IMG/VR virus record: IMGVR_UViG_3300046656_000289 | Coordinates: 1 to 20,129 of that record | Strand: one strand, 5' to 3' | Origin: a virus | Length of the DNA: 20,129 nt | Shown here: positions 1 through 6,705 of the stretch, one piece after another | How the letters are laid out: the number at the start of each line of letters is the position of its first letter | Numbering within the stretch: the first letter of the stretch is position 1 | Position numbers and translations under genes: made by a program | The notes under the pieces: generated by a model | The model's database searches: none | Told to the model about the DNA's origin: nothing | What the model saw: only the letters and a program-made list of their open reading frames with translations

Positions 1-1
1 G

Positions 2-262
2 CAATCCGACGCGGCGGACATCCTCTGGACCCGTCTTCCCGCGCTCGAAGCCTTCGCCGGTGAGTGGAATGGTCATCTCGTTACCACCGTCCACGACAGC
101 TTTCTCTTGGAGTTCCCTACCGAGAACCTGGACCGTGACCTCTTCCGCTCGCTACGGTCCGTTCTGGAGTGCGAATTCTCCAACATCGCTCCCGGCTTCC
201 GGGTTCCCGTCAACCTGAAGATGGGCGCAAATTGGGGAGAGATGAGTGTCCTGGTCGCCTGA
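2..262 (+). CDS. Family A DNA polymerase, C-terminal 86 residues (5' end outside window)
   Basis: This is the last part of a replicative DNA polymerase related to Pol I and T7 gp5, which copies the phage genome from a primed template. The visible frame begins at base 2 and ends with TGA at 260-262. The segment TTVHDSFLLEFP, about 30-40 residues in, matches polymerase motif C, where the conserved His-Asp pair supplies one of the two metal-binding aspartates. The tail ends VNLKMGANWGEM, close to the G-x-N-W-x-E/D ending common in family A polymerases. Palm motif A and the fingers lie upstream of the window. It is the only convincing + strand gene here, so it marks the end of an early/replication module facing the virion genes. 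The family call is firm; the exact subfamily cannot be judged from 86 residues. Confidence 0.88.
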   Translation, partial: QSDAADILWTRLPALEAFAGEWNGHLVTTVHDSFLLEFPTENLDRDLFRSLRSVLECEFSNIAPGFRVPVNLKMGANWGEMSVLVA

Positions 263-288
263 CCAGCTCAAGCTCTACGTCATGATGC

Positions 289-306
289 GATCGATCGGCA
301 TCGATC
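289..306. other. Perfect 7-bp stem-loop at the convergent gene junction
   Basis: GATCGAT at 289-295 and ATCGATC at 300-306 form a perfect inverted repeat around the tetraloop CGGC. It sits in the 65-base space between the polymerase stop codon (262) and the end of the endolysin gene (328), where transcripts from the two strands meet. Neither side is followed by a T-run, so it is not a canonical intrinsic terminator. A role in transcript ending or stability is inference. Confidence 0.35.
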
Positions 307-327
307 AGCCATGGGCCGAGCACTTCG

Positions 328-666
328 TTACTTCTTACCATCATGTGCGAGACTGTAGTGGTTCCCATCGCCGAACCGACCACCCCAGCAGCACATCGGA
401 TGCTGCTCCTCCCACCATTCGCCGAACGGCCTATGGTCGGCCGTGGTTCGAAGCCATGTTTGATCCTTGAACAAGTTGAGATCGATCGCGAGCTTCACCG
501 TGTGCAGCGAGCTTCGAATCCCGATTCCGAGGTCTGCATAATAGGCCGCCACCTCTGGCGGCCTATATGCCCAATCCAGGGTTACTTCGTAGCCGCTCTC
601 ATAGACGTGAACGAGCAGCTTCCCCACGAGCCCAGCGAACAGCCTCTGCTTTTCCCCCAGGGTCAC
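328..666 (-). CDS. M15-type zinc peptidase endolysin
   Basis: A predicted 112-residue peptidoglycan peptidase of the VanY / D-Ala-D-Ala carboxypeptidase-like M15 fold, cutting cell-wall peptide cross-links at lysis. Counted from the GTG at 666, the signature runs Y34-R35-P36, then S53-L-H55 with D62 (the S-x-H-x6-D zinc site), then W94-G-G-R-F-G-D100-G-N-H103. His55, Asp62 and His103 would be the zinc ligands and Asp100 is the likely catalytic acid. An upstream in-frame GTG at 720 would add 18 residues, but the GTG at 666 overlaps the preceding stop as GTGA, the pattern used throughout this cassette. At 112 residues it is a bare catalytic domain without wall-binding module or signal peptide, so it needs a holin. 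It closes the virion/lysis transcript. Confidence 0.85.
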   Translation of the reverse strand: MTLGEKQRLFAGLVGKLLVHVYESGYEVTLDWAYRPPEVAAYYADLGIGIRSSLHTVKLAIDLNLFKDQTWLRTTADHRPFGEWWEEQHPMCCWGGRFGDGNHYSLAHDGKK

Positions 667-791
667 TTCGGTCCCATTTGGAGAAACTCGATGATGCACA
701 GCAGCAGCACTGCGATCCACAGCGGAACCTTGCCGATACCCGCCGCGATCGTCAGCAGCAACGCGCTCACAATCAGGATAATCATCAGCAT
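663..791 (-). CDS. 42-residue two-TM mini-protein, candidate holin
   Basis: A tiny hydrophobic protein with two probable membrane segments, about residues 3-17 and 23-38, joined by a short Gly-Ile-Gly-Lys turn, a hairpin like that of small class II holins and pinholins. The start is well fixed: GGGAGG ends six bases before the ATG at 791, and that ATG overlaps the stop of the preceding gene as TGATG. Its own TGA overlaps the endolysin start as GTGA, coupling its synthesis to that of the endolysin. Position directly ahead of the endolysin supports a pore-forming role, but there is no family match to name. It could instead be an antiholin or an accessory membrane peptide to the other two-TM protein at 892-1074. 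Confidence 0.6.
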   Translation of the reverse strand: MLMIILIVSALLLTIAAGIGKVPLWIAVLLLCIIEFLQMGPK

Positions 792-895
792 CACGTACCT
801 CCCTTGAACGCCTTCAGGCCAGCCCGAACCGCATCGACGACCTTCCCGACCAGATTCCCAGCCTTCGCGAGCCACTTCAGTCCGAACTTGCTCAC
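791..895 (-). CDS. 34-residue amphipathic peptide in the lysis cassette
   Basis: A short frame opening with GTG at 895, overlapping the upstream stop as GTGA, and closing with TGA at 793-791, overlapping the next ATG as TGATG. The product starts VSKFGLKWLAKAGNLVGK and ends FKGGT. It is lysine-rich with hydrophobic residues every three to four positions, as in a membrane-surface helix. The same frame stays open up to 982, but that extension would run deep into the gene at 892-1074 and has a different, less phage-like composition. I do not recognise a family. Overlap on both sides argues that it is translated; a membrane-active role in lysis is a guess from composition and position. Confidence 0.5.
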   Translation of the reverse strand: MSKFGLKWLAKAGNLVGKVVDAVRAGLKAFKGGT

Positions 896-1074
896 TTCGT
901 CAGCGTCGTGTTCGAGACCCGTGCAAGTGTGATGCCCGATGCTCCGAGCAGCGCCAGAAGCCACATCGGGACCGGAGGCCAATGCTGAATCGGCCCGATT
1001 GCGTTATAGATCCCAAGCAACGCGAGCGCGAACGCATTCCACACCGTCTTCGACAGCCACCACTTCTTCGTCAC
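892..1074 (-). CDS. 60-residue two-TM holin-like protein
   Basis: A small membrane protein with a basic, Trp-rich N-terminus (MTKKWWLSKTVWNA), a first membrane segment at about residues 12-27, a Pro/Trp turn, and a second segment at about 36-51. Phage proteins with an SKT-x-W-N-A type beginning and two membrane spans are commonly found in lysis cassettes. The GTG start at 1074 overlaps the upstream stop as GTGA, with a purine-rich GGGGGGA stretch just upstream as the probable ribosome binding site. It ends LTK followed by TGA, again sharing GTGA with the next gene. Holin is the best guess from size, topology and neighbours. A second two-TM protein lies downstream at 663-791, so the holin/antiholin assignment cannot be resolved from sequence. 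Confidence 0.65.
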   Translation of the reverse strand: MTKKWWLSKTVWNAFALALLGIYNAIGPIQHWPPVPMWLLALLGASGITLARVSNTTLTK

Positions 1075-1370
1075 TTCGTCCCCCCGATCTTCTCTTCCAG
1101 TTCCTTCACCCGCGCGAGTGCCGCTTCCTTCATCCTCGTCTCAGAGGCGAGTCTCTGGTTCACCAGCGAATGGATCACATCGAGCTTGCTGCTGGCGATG
1201 CTGTCCACGCCTGCTGCCACTTCCCTTGCTTCAACGGCTACTCCTACTGCCGCCGCCTTGGCCTCGCTCGCCACCTTGTCCGTCTTTTTCCCCTGTAGAA
1301 TCCCCGAGATGATGACTGCCAACGTCGCAGGCAACCCAGCGAACAGAGCTATCCAAAACGCATCACTCAC
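1071..1370 (-). CDS. 99-residue N-terminal TM plus coiled-coil protein (inner-membrane spanin-like or lysis accessory)
   Basis: The product has one strong membrane segment at about residues 5-26 (FWIALFAGLPATLAVIISGI), then an Ala/Val/Glu/Lys-rich stretch at about 30-58 and a charged helix at about 75-96, together suggesting a long coiled coil. A central H-S-L-V-N-Q-R motif (about 66-72) recurs in small phage membrane proteins beside holins. Single TM plus periplasmic coiled coil is the layout of an inner-membrane spanin, though no outer-membrane lipoprotein partner is evident nearby. The GTG start at 1370 overlaps the end of the transglycosylase gene as GTGA, with GGGGAG six bases upstream. 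Alternative: a class III-type holin. It is the first gene of the lysis cassette. Confidence 0.55.
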   Translation of the reverse strand: MSDAFWIALFAGLPATLAVIISGILQGKKTDKVASEAKAAAVGVAVEAREVAAGVDSIASSKLDVIHSLVNQRLASETRMKEAALARVKELEEKIGGTK

Positions 1371-4300
1371 TTTTTCTCCCCGAGAACGAGATTCGCTGCA
1401 GCAGGTGCGAGCGTGGAGACCGCAGGCAACGCCGCCTGCAGACCCGGAGTCAGTGCGACGGCCGCGGGCAGGCCCGTCTCGATGGAGAATCTCACCAGCT
1501 TCGCCGGATCTCCCTTCGCGAGAGCGCTGTATCCAGCTTCCACAGCCTTCGCTCCCGTACCCGTGATCGGGCCCGTGAGGAACCCCAGCGCCCCACTCGT
1601 CCCATACTTCAAACTATCCCACGCATCGTAGGCCAGGCCGAACCCCGCCGCGTTCGCGATGTTCGTCATAACGCGCTCTACCGGCGGATCAGTCCGTGTA
1701 CGTCCCCGGATGAACTTCTTCAGGTCCGTGATGATCTCCCCGCCGAGCGGCATGGTGAGCGCCATCCGCGTCAACGGCCCAATATCTCCCTTCTTCCCAC
1801 CGCTTTCCGCCCACAGCAGCGCAGGCTTCACCACGTGATCCTTCACGAGCTTCGACTGCTGGAATCCGAAGCTCTTGAACTGCGTGATGAACCGTCCCGT
1901 CGGGCTTCGGAAATAGCTCGGCAGTTCGAGACTATCGCCCCAGAAGTTGACATCCATGCTGACCGTCTGCCCCGCGTGGAGCAGCTCCTCCTCCGTGAGA
2001 TGTCCACCGCGCTGTGTGATCTTCAGCGGGTCGAGACCGAGGCCAACCAGCTTCTCCTCGATCTGCTGGATCTTCCGCGTCGTGAACCCGTTCTGTTCCA
2101 TCGCCAGGTACTTCGTCAACTGGCTCGCCTGATGCTCCGCAAAGCTCGCACCCTGAAGCGCCCCGAACACCCGGCTCTTCATGTCCAGCTGGGTGAACAT
2201 CACGCGCTTTAAGAAGTCCGTCTCGCCGCCGGTGAGGCTCTGCTCGCTTTCCCTCACGATGCTTCGCAGCGTAACCCCAGCCCTCAGTGCGAAGTCCATC
2301 GCCTCGGGATCGTTCGCAAACGTCCGCAGCACATTCTTGAACGCGCCCTTCCACCCGGTGCGAACGACCGCGCTCAGCATCTGGCTCGGCTGAGCGATGG
2401 CGCCGAGGCTCAGCTTCGTGATGACCTCCAGCTTGGCGAGTTTCGAGAACACATTCTCGCCGAACGCCGCGGTCTGCAGCGCCCCGAGCTGTCGACCCAC
2501 GATCTCGTGCGCGAGCCTTCGCTGCGTCGGATCTTCGATCAGCGCGAGCTGCGCAAACGCCCTCGGATACCGGCTCTGGATCGCGAACTCCTTCTTCGCG
2601 TTCCGCATGTGATCCACCTTCGCCTCGGCGATGATCTCTTCCGTCGTATGCGACTCAGGCGGCAGTGTGGGCGTCCTCGGCATTCCGCGCGACTGGCGGA
2701 TCTGCGTCTCCTGGTCCGGCGTGAACATCGATGTCTGATTCGGATCTCCGACGATCGACGCCTGCTGCCGAGCGATGAGAGCCTCTTCGCCCTCCACGGG
2801 CGCCATCCGCTCTCCGAGATCTCCGCGTTGGAACAAGCTCTTCTGCAGCGCCTGTTCCGTAGCCTCTACCGGACCGAACGCGGCGTGCAGCACCAGCCGA
2901 CGGCTGGCCGAGTCGTAATACTGGGGCAGGATCTTCGACACATCCCTTTCGAACCCCGGCAGATTCGCGAACCTTCCGATCCGATAGTGACTGGCTCCCG
3001 ACTTGAACCGCGTCGGATCGGTCAGGAACTCTTCGGTCTCTGACTTCACCCTCTTCGCAAAGTTATCCACCCAGATCGTCGCATCTTCCGTCGTATAGTT
3101 ATGCGACTTCTCGATGGCGAGGATCGCCTTCTTCCGGACCGGCCCATCCACCGCGTACTGCTCCCAGTCGACGAACCGGTGCGGCAAATACCGATCCCGC
3201 AGCAGGAACTTGTGGAACTCATCCGTATCCGGATGATACGTCTGCATTCCGGCCTTCGCGATCGCCTCGCCGACCGACTGCAGCCGCTCGCTCTCGGCCC
3301 AAGCCCTCTGAAGGATCTCCTGGGTTCTGGGCGTCCCGCTCCGCAGCAACCGCTGCGCAAGTGGATCAACTTCGAATTGCTTGAAGTTGATCCGGTCGAG
3401 CATCCCGCCCATGAGGCTCATCTCATCGCCCGTGAGACCCTCCGTGTTCCTCACGAACCCGGAGACATACTTCCCAGCCAGCGTCGCCCCGACGCTCCGG
3501 CTCATCATCAGCTGCTGAACGAGGGGATTCAGCCCCACCTTTTGGAGAAAGCTGCGCCCACTCGTCAACACCGGGTCCCACACATGGCTGTTCGCCTCGC
3601 GTGTGAAGGCGGCCACCTTGGCCTGCACCGCGCGCCCTCCGGGCGTCAGGTCGATCACCTTCTGCGCCGTGCCGAACAGCGCCGCCGTGCTCCCAGCGCC
3701 CACCTTGTACGCAGCCTGCGCGATCTTCGGCCCAGCGAAGGCCAGCGTCCCGCCCGTCAGCCCAGCGAACGTCCCGGCGACAGCGACATCCTTCACCCAA
3801 TCCCCAGGACTCACCTCGCCCGTCATCGTCTGGGGCAGCCGCGTCACCCCCTCGAACACCGCGCCACTCGCGGCGCCCGCAATTCCGAGCCTCAGAGCCA
3901 TGGCCATGGGCAGCTTCATCAGCGGCCCGCCGACGAACATGCTTCCCCAGAACGCAGCCCCCTTCACCGCAGCATCGAAGGCCTTCTGTTGGTGCTCATG
4001 CTGCTCACTCGTGGGCAGCATCTGGACGCCAGGATCACTCAGAATCGCCTGGCCCGCCTCGCTCGCCGCAACGAACGGCCCCACCGCCCCATCGAACATA
4101 TCCTTCGCCATGCCACCCAGGAATTCGAGCGGGCCACCACCGCCTTCGGCGGTTTTCCCACCCGGCTCCCGGAGCTTCAGCTTGATCTTCTGCAGTCCGT
4201 TCGTCGTATCCGCTGCAGCCTGAGCCTTCGCCGTATCCGGCGTCTGGGCCATCGTTGCCCGCATGGACGAGTCGCCAATGGCCGCGACATAGTTCTGGGT

Positions 4301-4708
4301 CTCCGGGAACGGCGGAATCCCCCCATACTTCTGCACATTCCCCGGCCCCGCGTTGTACGCAGCGAGCGCCGTGGGATAGTCGCCGAACCTGTCCAGCTGC
4401 TGCTTCAGATACCGAGCACTTCCCTCCAGGTTTTGAGCCGGATCTCGCGGATCAACACCCAGCTCCGCCGCCGTGTCCGGCATGAGCTGCCCAAGGCCGA
4501 TCGCGCCCGCTGCGCTCTTCGCGTTCGGATTGAACTTCGACTCCTGGTTGATGAGACTGGAAAACACCTCCGGATCGAGCCCATGCCGCGTAGCCACTTC
4601 TCGGGCCTGGGTCTTGTAATCCGTCGAATCCACGGGCTCCGCCCGTGTCGAATCTGTCTTCGTGGAATCCGGCTTCGTTCCTGGTGTCCGCAGCCGCAGC
4701 GTAGCCAT
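1367..4708 (-). CDS. Internal/ejection virion protein with N-terminal lytic transglycosylase domain (T7 gp16-like position)
   Basis: A 1113-residue virion protein expected to be ejected with the DNA and to open peptidoglycan locally during entry. Residues 1-30 are a polar Thr/Ser/Lys linker. Residues about 33-145 form a Slt-type goose-lysozyme-like domain: catalytic Glu56 in the motif NQESKFNP, G71-L-G-Q-L-M-P77, A-A-Y-N-A-G-P-G at 116-123, and the closing Q-N-Y-V-A-A-I. The remaining ~950 residues are alpha-helical in character, with Ala/Gly-rich hydrophobic stretches near 245-290 and again in the last ~100 residues, as in T7 gp16, which is of similar size with its transglycosylase at the same end. 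The ATG at 4708 follows the previous stop by three bases; the ribosome binding site is weak, so coupling is likely. The domain call is firm; the ejection role is by analogy. Confidence 0.85.
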   Translation of the reverse strand: MATLRLRTPGTKPDSTKTDSTRAEPVDSTDYKTQAREVATRHGLDPEVFSSLINQESKFNPNAKSAAGAIGLGQLMPDTAAELGVDPRDPAQNLEGSARYLKQQLDRFGDYPTALAAYNAGPGNVQKYGGIPPFPETQNYVAAIGDSSMRATMAQTPDTAKAQAAADTTNGLQKIKLKLREPGGKTAEGGGGPLEFLGGMAKDMFDGAVGPFVAASEAGQAILSDPGVQMLPTSEQHEHQQKAFDAAVKGAAFWGSMFVGGPLMKLPMAMALRLGIAGAASGAVFEGVTRLPQTMTGEVSPGDWVKDVAVAGTFAGLTGGTLAFAGPKIAQAAYKVGAGSTAALFGTAQKVIDLTPGGRAVQAKVAAFTREANSHVWDPVLTSGRSFLQKVGLNPLVQQLMMSRSVGATLAGKYVSGFVRNTEGLTGDEMSLMGGMLDRINFKQFEVDPLAQRLLRSGTPRTQEILQRAWAESERLQSVGEAIAKAGMQTYHPDTDEFHKFLLRDRYLPHRFVDWEQYAVDGPVRKKAILAIEKSHNYTTEDATIWVDNFAKRVKSETEEFLTDPTRFKSGASHYRIGRFANLPGFERDVSKILPQYYDSASRRLVLHAAFGPVEATEQALQKSLFQRGDLGERMAPVEGEEALIARQQASIVGDPNQTSMFTPDQETQIRQSRGMPRTPTLPPESHTTEEIIAEAKVDHMRNAKKEFAIQSRYPRAFAQLALIEDPTQRRLAHEIVGRQLGALQTAAFGENVFSKLAKLEVITKLSLGAIAQPSQMLSAVVRTGWKGAFKNVLRTFANDPEAMDFALRAGVTLRSIVRESEQSLTGGETDFLKRVMFTQLDMKSRVFGALQGASFAEHQASQLTKYLAMEQNGFTTRKIQQIEEKLVGLGLDPLKITQRGGHLTEEELLHAGQTVSMDVNFWGDSLELPSYFRSPTGRFITQFKSFGFQQSKLVKDHVVKPALLWAESGGKKGDIGPLTRMALTMPLGGEIITDLKKFIRGRTRTDPPVERVMTNIANAAGFGLAYDAWDSLKYGTSGALGFLTGPITGTGAKAVEAGYSALAKGDPAKLVRFSIETGLPAAVALTPGLQAALPAVSTLAPAAANLVLGEKK

Positions 4709-4711
4709 GGG

Positions 4712-5866
4712 CTATTCACTCATTTCTAGGCCCAGCTCTTCGGGCGTGATATCCCAGACTTCCTTCAGCTTCGCCTTCAGCTTCTCGAACCCCTTCTTAT
4801 CGATGGTCGCCATGTCCACGCCAGCGAGCTTCATCGCATCCTGCAGGATGTTCCGCTGCGCGATCTTCACCGTGTTCGGATTCCCGGAGCTCAGCCCCTC
4901 CTTGTCCACGCGTGCGACTTCCATGGCCTTCGTCATCTTCGGCCCCGTGATCGCCTCCGAGATCTTGCCCATCACGCCCCCGCGTTCCGGGAGCTTCGAC
5001 TTGATGAGATCTCCGCGCCTGGAGATGTAGTCCTTCGGATCAAGGCCCTTCGCATCCTTCGCATCCTGCGCATCGGTCTTCATCTGTTCAACCTTCACGG
5101 CCTGGTTGAACTCAGACGTCTCGCGGGCCTGGGTGTTCTGGATATCCAGGTAGCCCTTCAGCTTTTCCAGGTTCTGCTGCGCCTTCATCACCCGGTCCAT
5201 ATCGTTCGCCTTGATGGCCGAATCCAGCTCCGCCTCGATCACCTTCCCCGTAGCCGCGAGACGTTGACTCGCCTTTTGCTGATTGAAGACCGCATCGTTC
5301 GCATAATTCTGATCTTCGATCGCCTTCCTTCGCTGCTCATTCTCAGCCAAGGTGCGCATGATGCTGTCCTGCACCGCCGGGTTCTTCGTCAGCTGCGCCC
5401 CAAGACTCCCAGCCAGCACACTCAGAAACGTCGCCATCGCCGGAGTCGGCGGCGGCGCGACCTGGTGCGGCGGAGCCACCTGACTCTGGATCTCCGAGAA
5501 CAGCGGCTGGAACGCGCTCGCAATATCCGACGAGCTCAGGGGCGGCGGAATCGGATCGAACGCCATCATGCCAGGCGTGCCGCTCGACTCCGTCGGACCC
5601 TTTTCCGCAATACTCGACTTGAACGTCTCGCTGACCGCCGCACTCGGACTCTGTGTGAACGTGAACGTCGAGCTCGGGCCGAACGCCTGCTTCCCCGCCT
5701 GATAGCCCGCATCCTGCGCCGCAGGGATCGTCGGCGCCGTGAACACCGGCTTCGCCAGCGTGTCGCCCGGCATCGCCGGATTGAACCCGCCGAACAGCGG
5801 TCCCTCCGGCCTGTTGTACTGGCTCGCCATCTTCGTATCTGATTTCTTCTTCGTCTCGGTGGGCAT
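4712..5866 (-). CDS. Probable internal virion protein (T7 gp15-like position)
   Basis: A 384-residue protein with no motif I can assign. The ATG at 5866 is chosen because GGAGG stands about six bases upstream and it begins one base after the previous stop; the frame is open further upstream, but that part only shadows the preceding gene. Residues about 1-130 are Pro/Ala/Phe-rich and probably disordered, with a repeated Q-V-A-P-P unit near the centre. Residues about 185-290 are charged and Gln-rich and read as a long helix or coiled coil. The C-terminus is a compact Lys/Glu-rich helical region. It lies between a small Gly/Ala-rich protein and the transglycosylase protein, matching the gp14-gp15-gp16 order of T7 internal core proteins. 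That positional argument is the only basis for the function. Confidence 0.6.
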   Translation of the reverse strand: MPTETKKKSDTKMASQYNRPEGPLFGGFNPAMPGDTLAKPVFTAPTIPAAQDAGYQAGKQAFGPSSTFTFTQSPSAAVSETFKSSIAEKGPTESSGTPGMMAFDPIPPPLSSSDIASAFQPLFSEIQSQVAPPHQVAPPPTPAMATFLSVLAGSLGAQLTKNPAVQDSIMRTLAENEQRRKAIEDQNYANDAVFNQQKASQRLAATGKVIEAELDSAIKANDMDRVMKAQQNLEKLKGYLDIQNTQARETSEFNQAVKVEQMKTDAQDAKDAKGLDPKDYISRRGDLIKSKLPERGGVMGKISEAITGPKMTKAMEVARVDKEGLSSGNPNTVKIAQRNILQDAMKLAGVDMATIDKKGFEKLKAKLKEVWDITPEELGLEMSE

Positions 5867-5867
5867 G

Positions 5868-6377
5868 TCAGCCTCCGCTATACATCGGGCGTTCCTGCCC
5901 CGGCTGCATGGGTCCCGGCATCGGCTTCGCCCCGCCACCGAAGATCGCCGCACCCGCAGGCCCAGCGAGCACCGCACCGCCAGCGCTCAGCACGCCGCCC
6001 GCCAGGCCTTCCAGGAAGCTCGGCTGGCTCGCCTTCGCATTCTTATAGCTCGAATACGCCTGGAGCCGAGCGAGCAGATTCTGGCTCGCCATACTCCCAG
6101 CCGTGCCGAACAGCCCGCCCTTCAAGGCGCTGGCTCCGAAGCTCGACGCGCTCTTCCCGAGCGCACCGGCGACCGTTCCGATCCCACTCGTGCTCAGCCC
6201 CCGCTGCGAGAGCCCGGCACTGATGTCGTTGCTGGCCTGAGCTCCAGCCAGGTTGTTCTCCGTCATCGCCTGCTGGAACTGAGGACTCTGCAGCAGAAAC
6301 TGATACAGCCTCTGCGTATCCGTCATTTGCTGGCCGACCCCGAACTTGCTGGCCAGATCCTTCGCGTAGTCAGCCAT
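5868..6377 (-). CDS. Small Gly/Ala-rich internal virion protein (T7 gp14-like position)
   Basis: A 169-residue protein. Residues about 1-50 are helical and polar (MADYAKDLASKFGVGQQM), residues about 50-120 are rich in Ala, Gly and Ser, and a hydrophobic Gly/Ala stretch at about 125-150 (LAGGVLSAGGAVLAGPAGAA) could enter a membrane. The C-terminus is Pro/Gly/Met-rich. The ATG at 6377 has AGGAGG five bases upstream; another ATG at 6381 is out of frame. Size, low complexity and a membrane-seeking segment fit the small ejected core protein of T7-like phages, which sits in the host outer membrane after ejection. There is no residue-level motif to prove this. It immediately precedes the other two presumed ejection proteins. 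Confidence 0.58.
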   Translation of the reverse strand: MADYAKDLASKFGVGQQMTDTQRLYQFLLQSPQFQQAMTENNLAGAQASNDISAGLSQRGLSTSGIGTVAGALGKSASSFGASALKGGLFGTAGSMASQNLLARLQAYSSYKNAKASQPSFLEGLAGGVLSAGGAVLAGPAGAAIFGGGAKPMPGPMQPGQERPMYSGG

Positions 6378-6387
6378 CCATGGCCTC

Positions 6388-6705
6388 CTAGAACCCCAGA
6401 ATCGTGTAGCTTCCCGTCGATGTCGTGATCGTGATGAACTTCGCCGACACGCCATCATCGGCCCTGCGACCTCCCCGCTTCTCCTGCCACGGCCGAAGAG
6501 CAGCTGTCAGCGCCGTTTCGATCTGAGTCGCCAGCGTATCCGCAGCAGCCTGTGTCGTCGCATTCAGCCGCAGTTCCCACCTCGTCGGCGTGAACATCAT
6601 GCTTCCCGTAGAGATGTCTACTCCAACTGGGAGGTTGTCGACATCTGTCTTGACAAGCGCCGCTGCCGAGTCAATCACGGCCTTCGCCTGCGTCTTGTTA
6701 GCCAA
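6388..6705 (-). CDS. Unknown 105-residue protein with a TTG start, between fibre and internal protein genes
   Basis: The product begins MANKTQAKAVIDSAAALV, an amphipathic helix, and continues with short alternating strands (GSMMFTPTRWELRLNAT and KFITITTSTGSYTILGF at the end), so a small alpha/beta fold is likely. The start is a TTG at 6705 that overlaps the last bases of the fibre gene; the upstream GAGG is about ten bases away, further than ideal. No better in-frame start retains the natural-looking N-terminus. I do not recognise the family. The position just after the fibre-like gene would suit a small fibre chaperone or virion accessory protein, but nothing in the residues demands that. 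Confidence 0.55.
   Translation of the reverse strand: MANKTQAKAVIDSAAALVKTDVDNLPVGVDISTGSMMFTPTRWELRLNATTQAAADTLATQIETALTAALRPWQEKRGGRRADDGVSAKFITITTSTGSYTILGF

Noticed and set aside
3101-4729. A 542-residue + strand frame opposite the transglycosylase gene
   Set aside because: It is very rich in Arg, His, Leu and Pro with no domain, and lies fully antisense to a gene with a clear catalytic domain. GC-rich codon bias on the other strand explains it.
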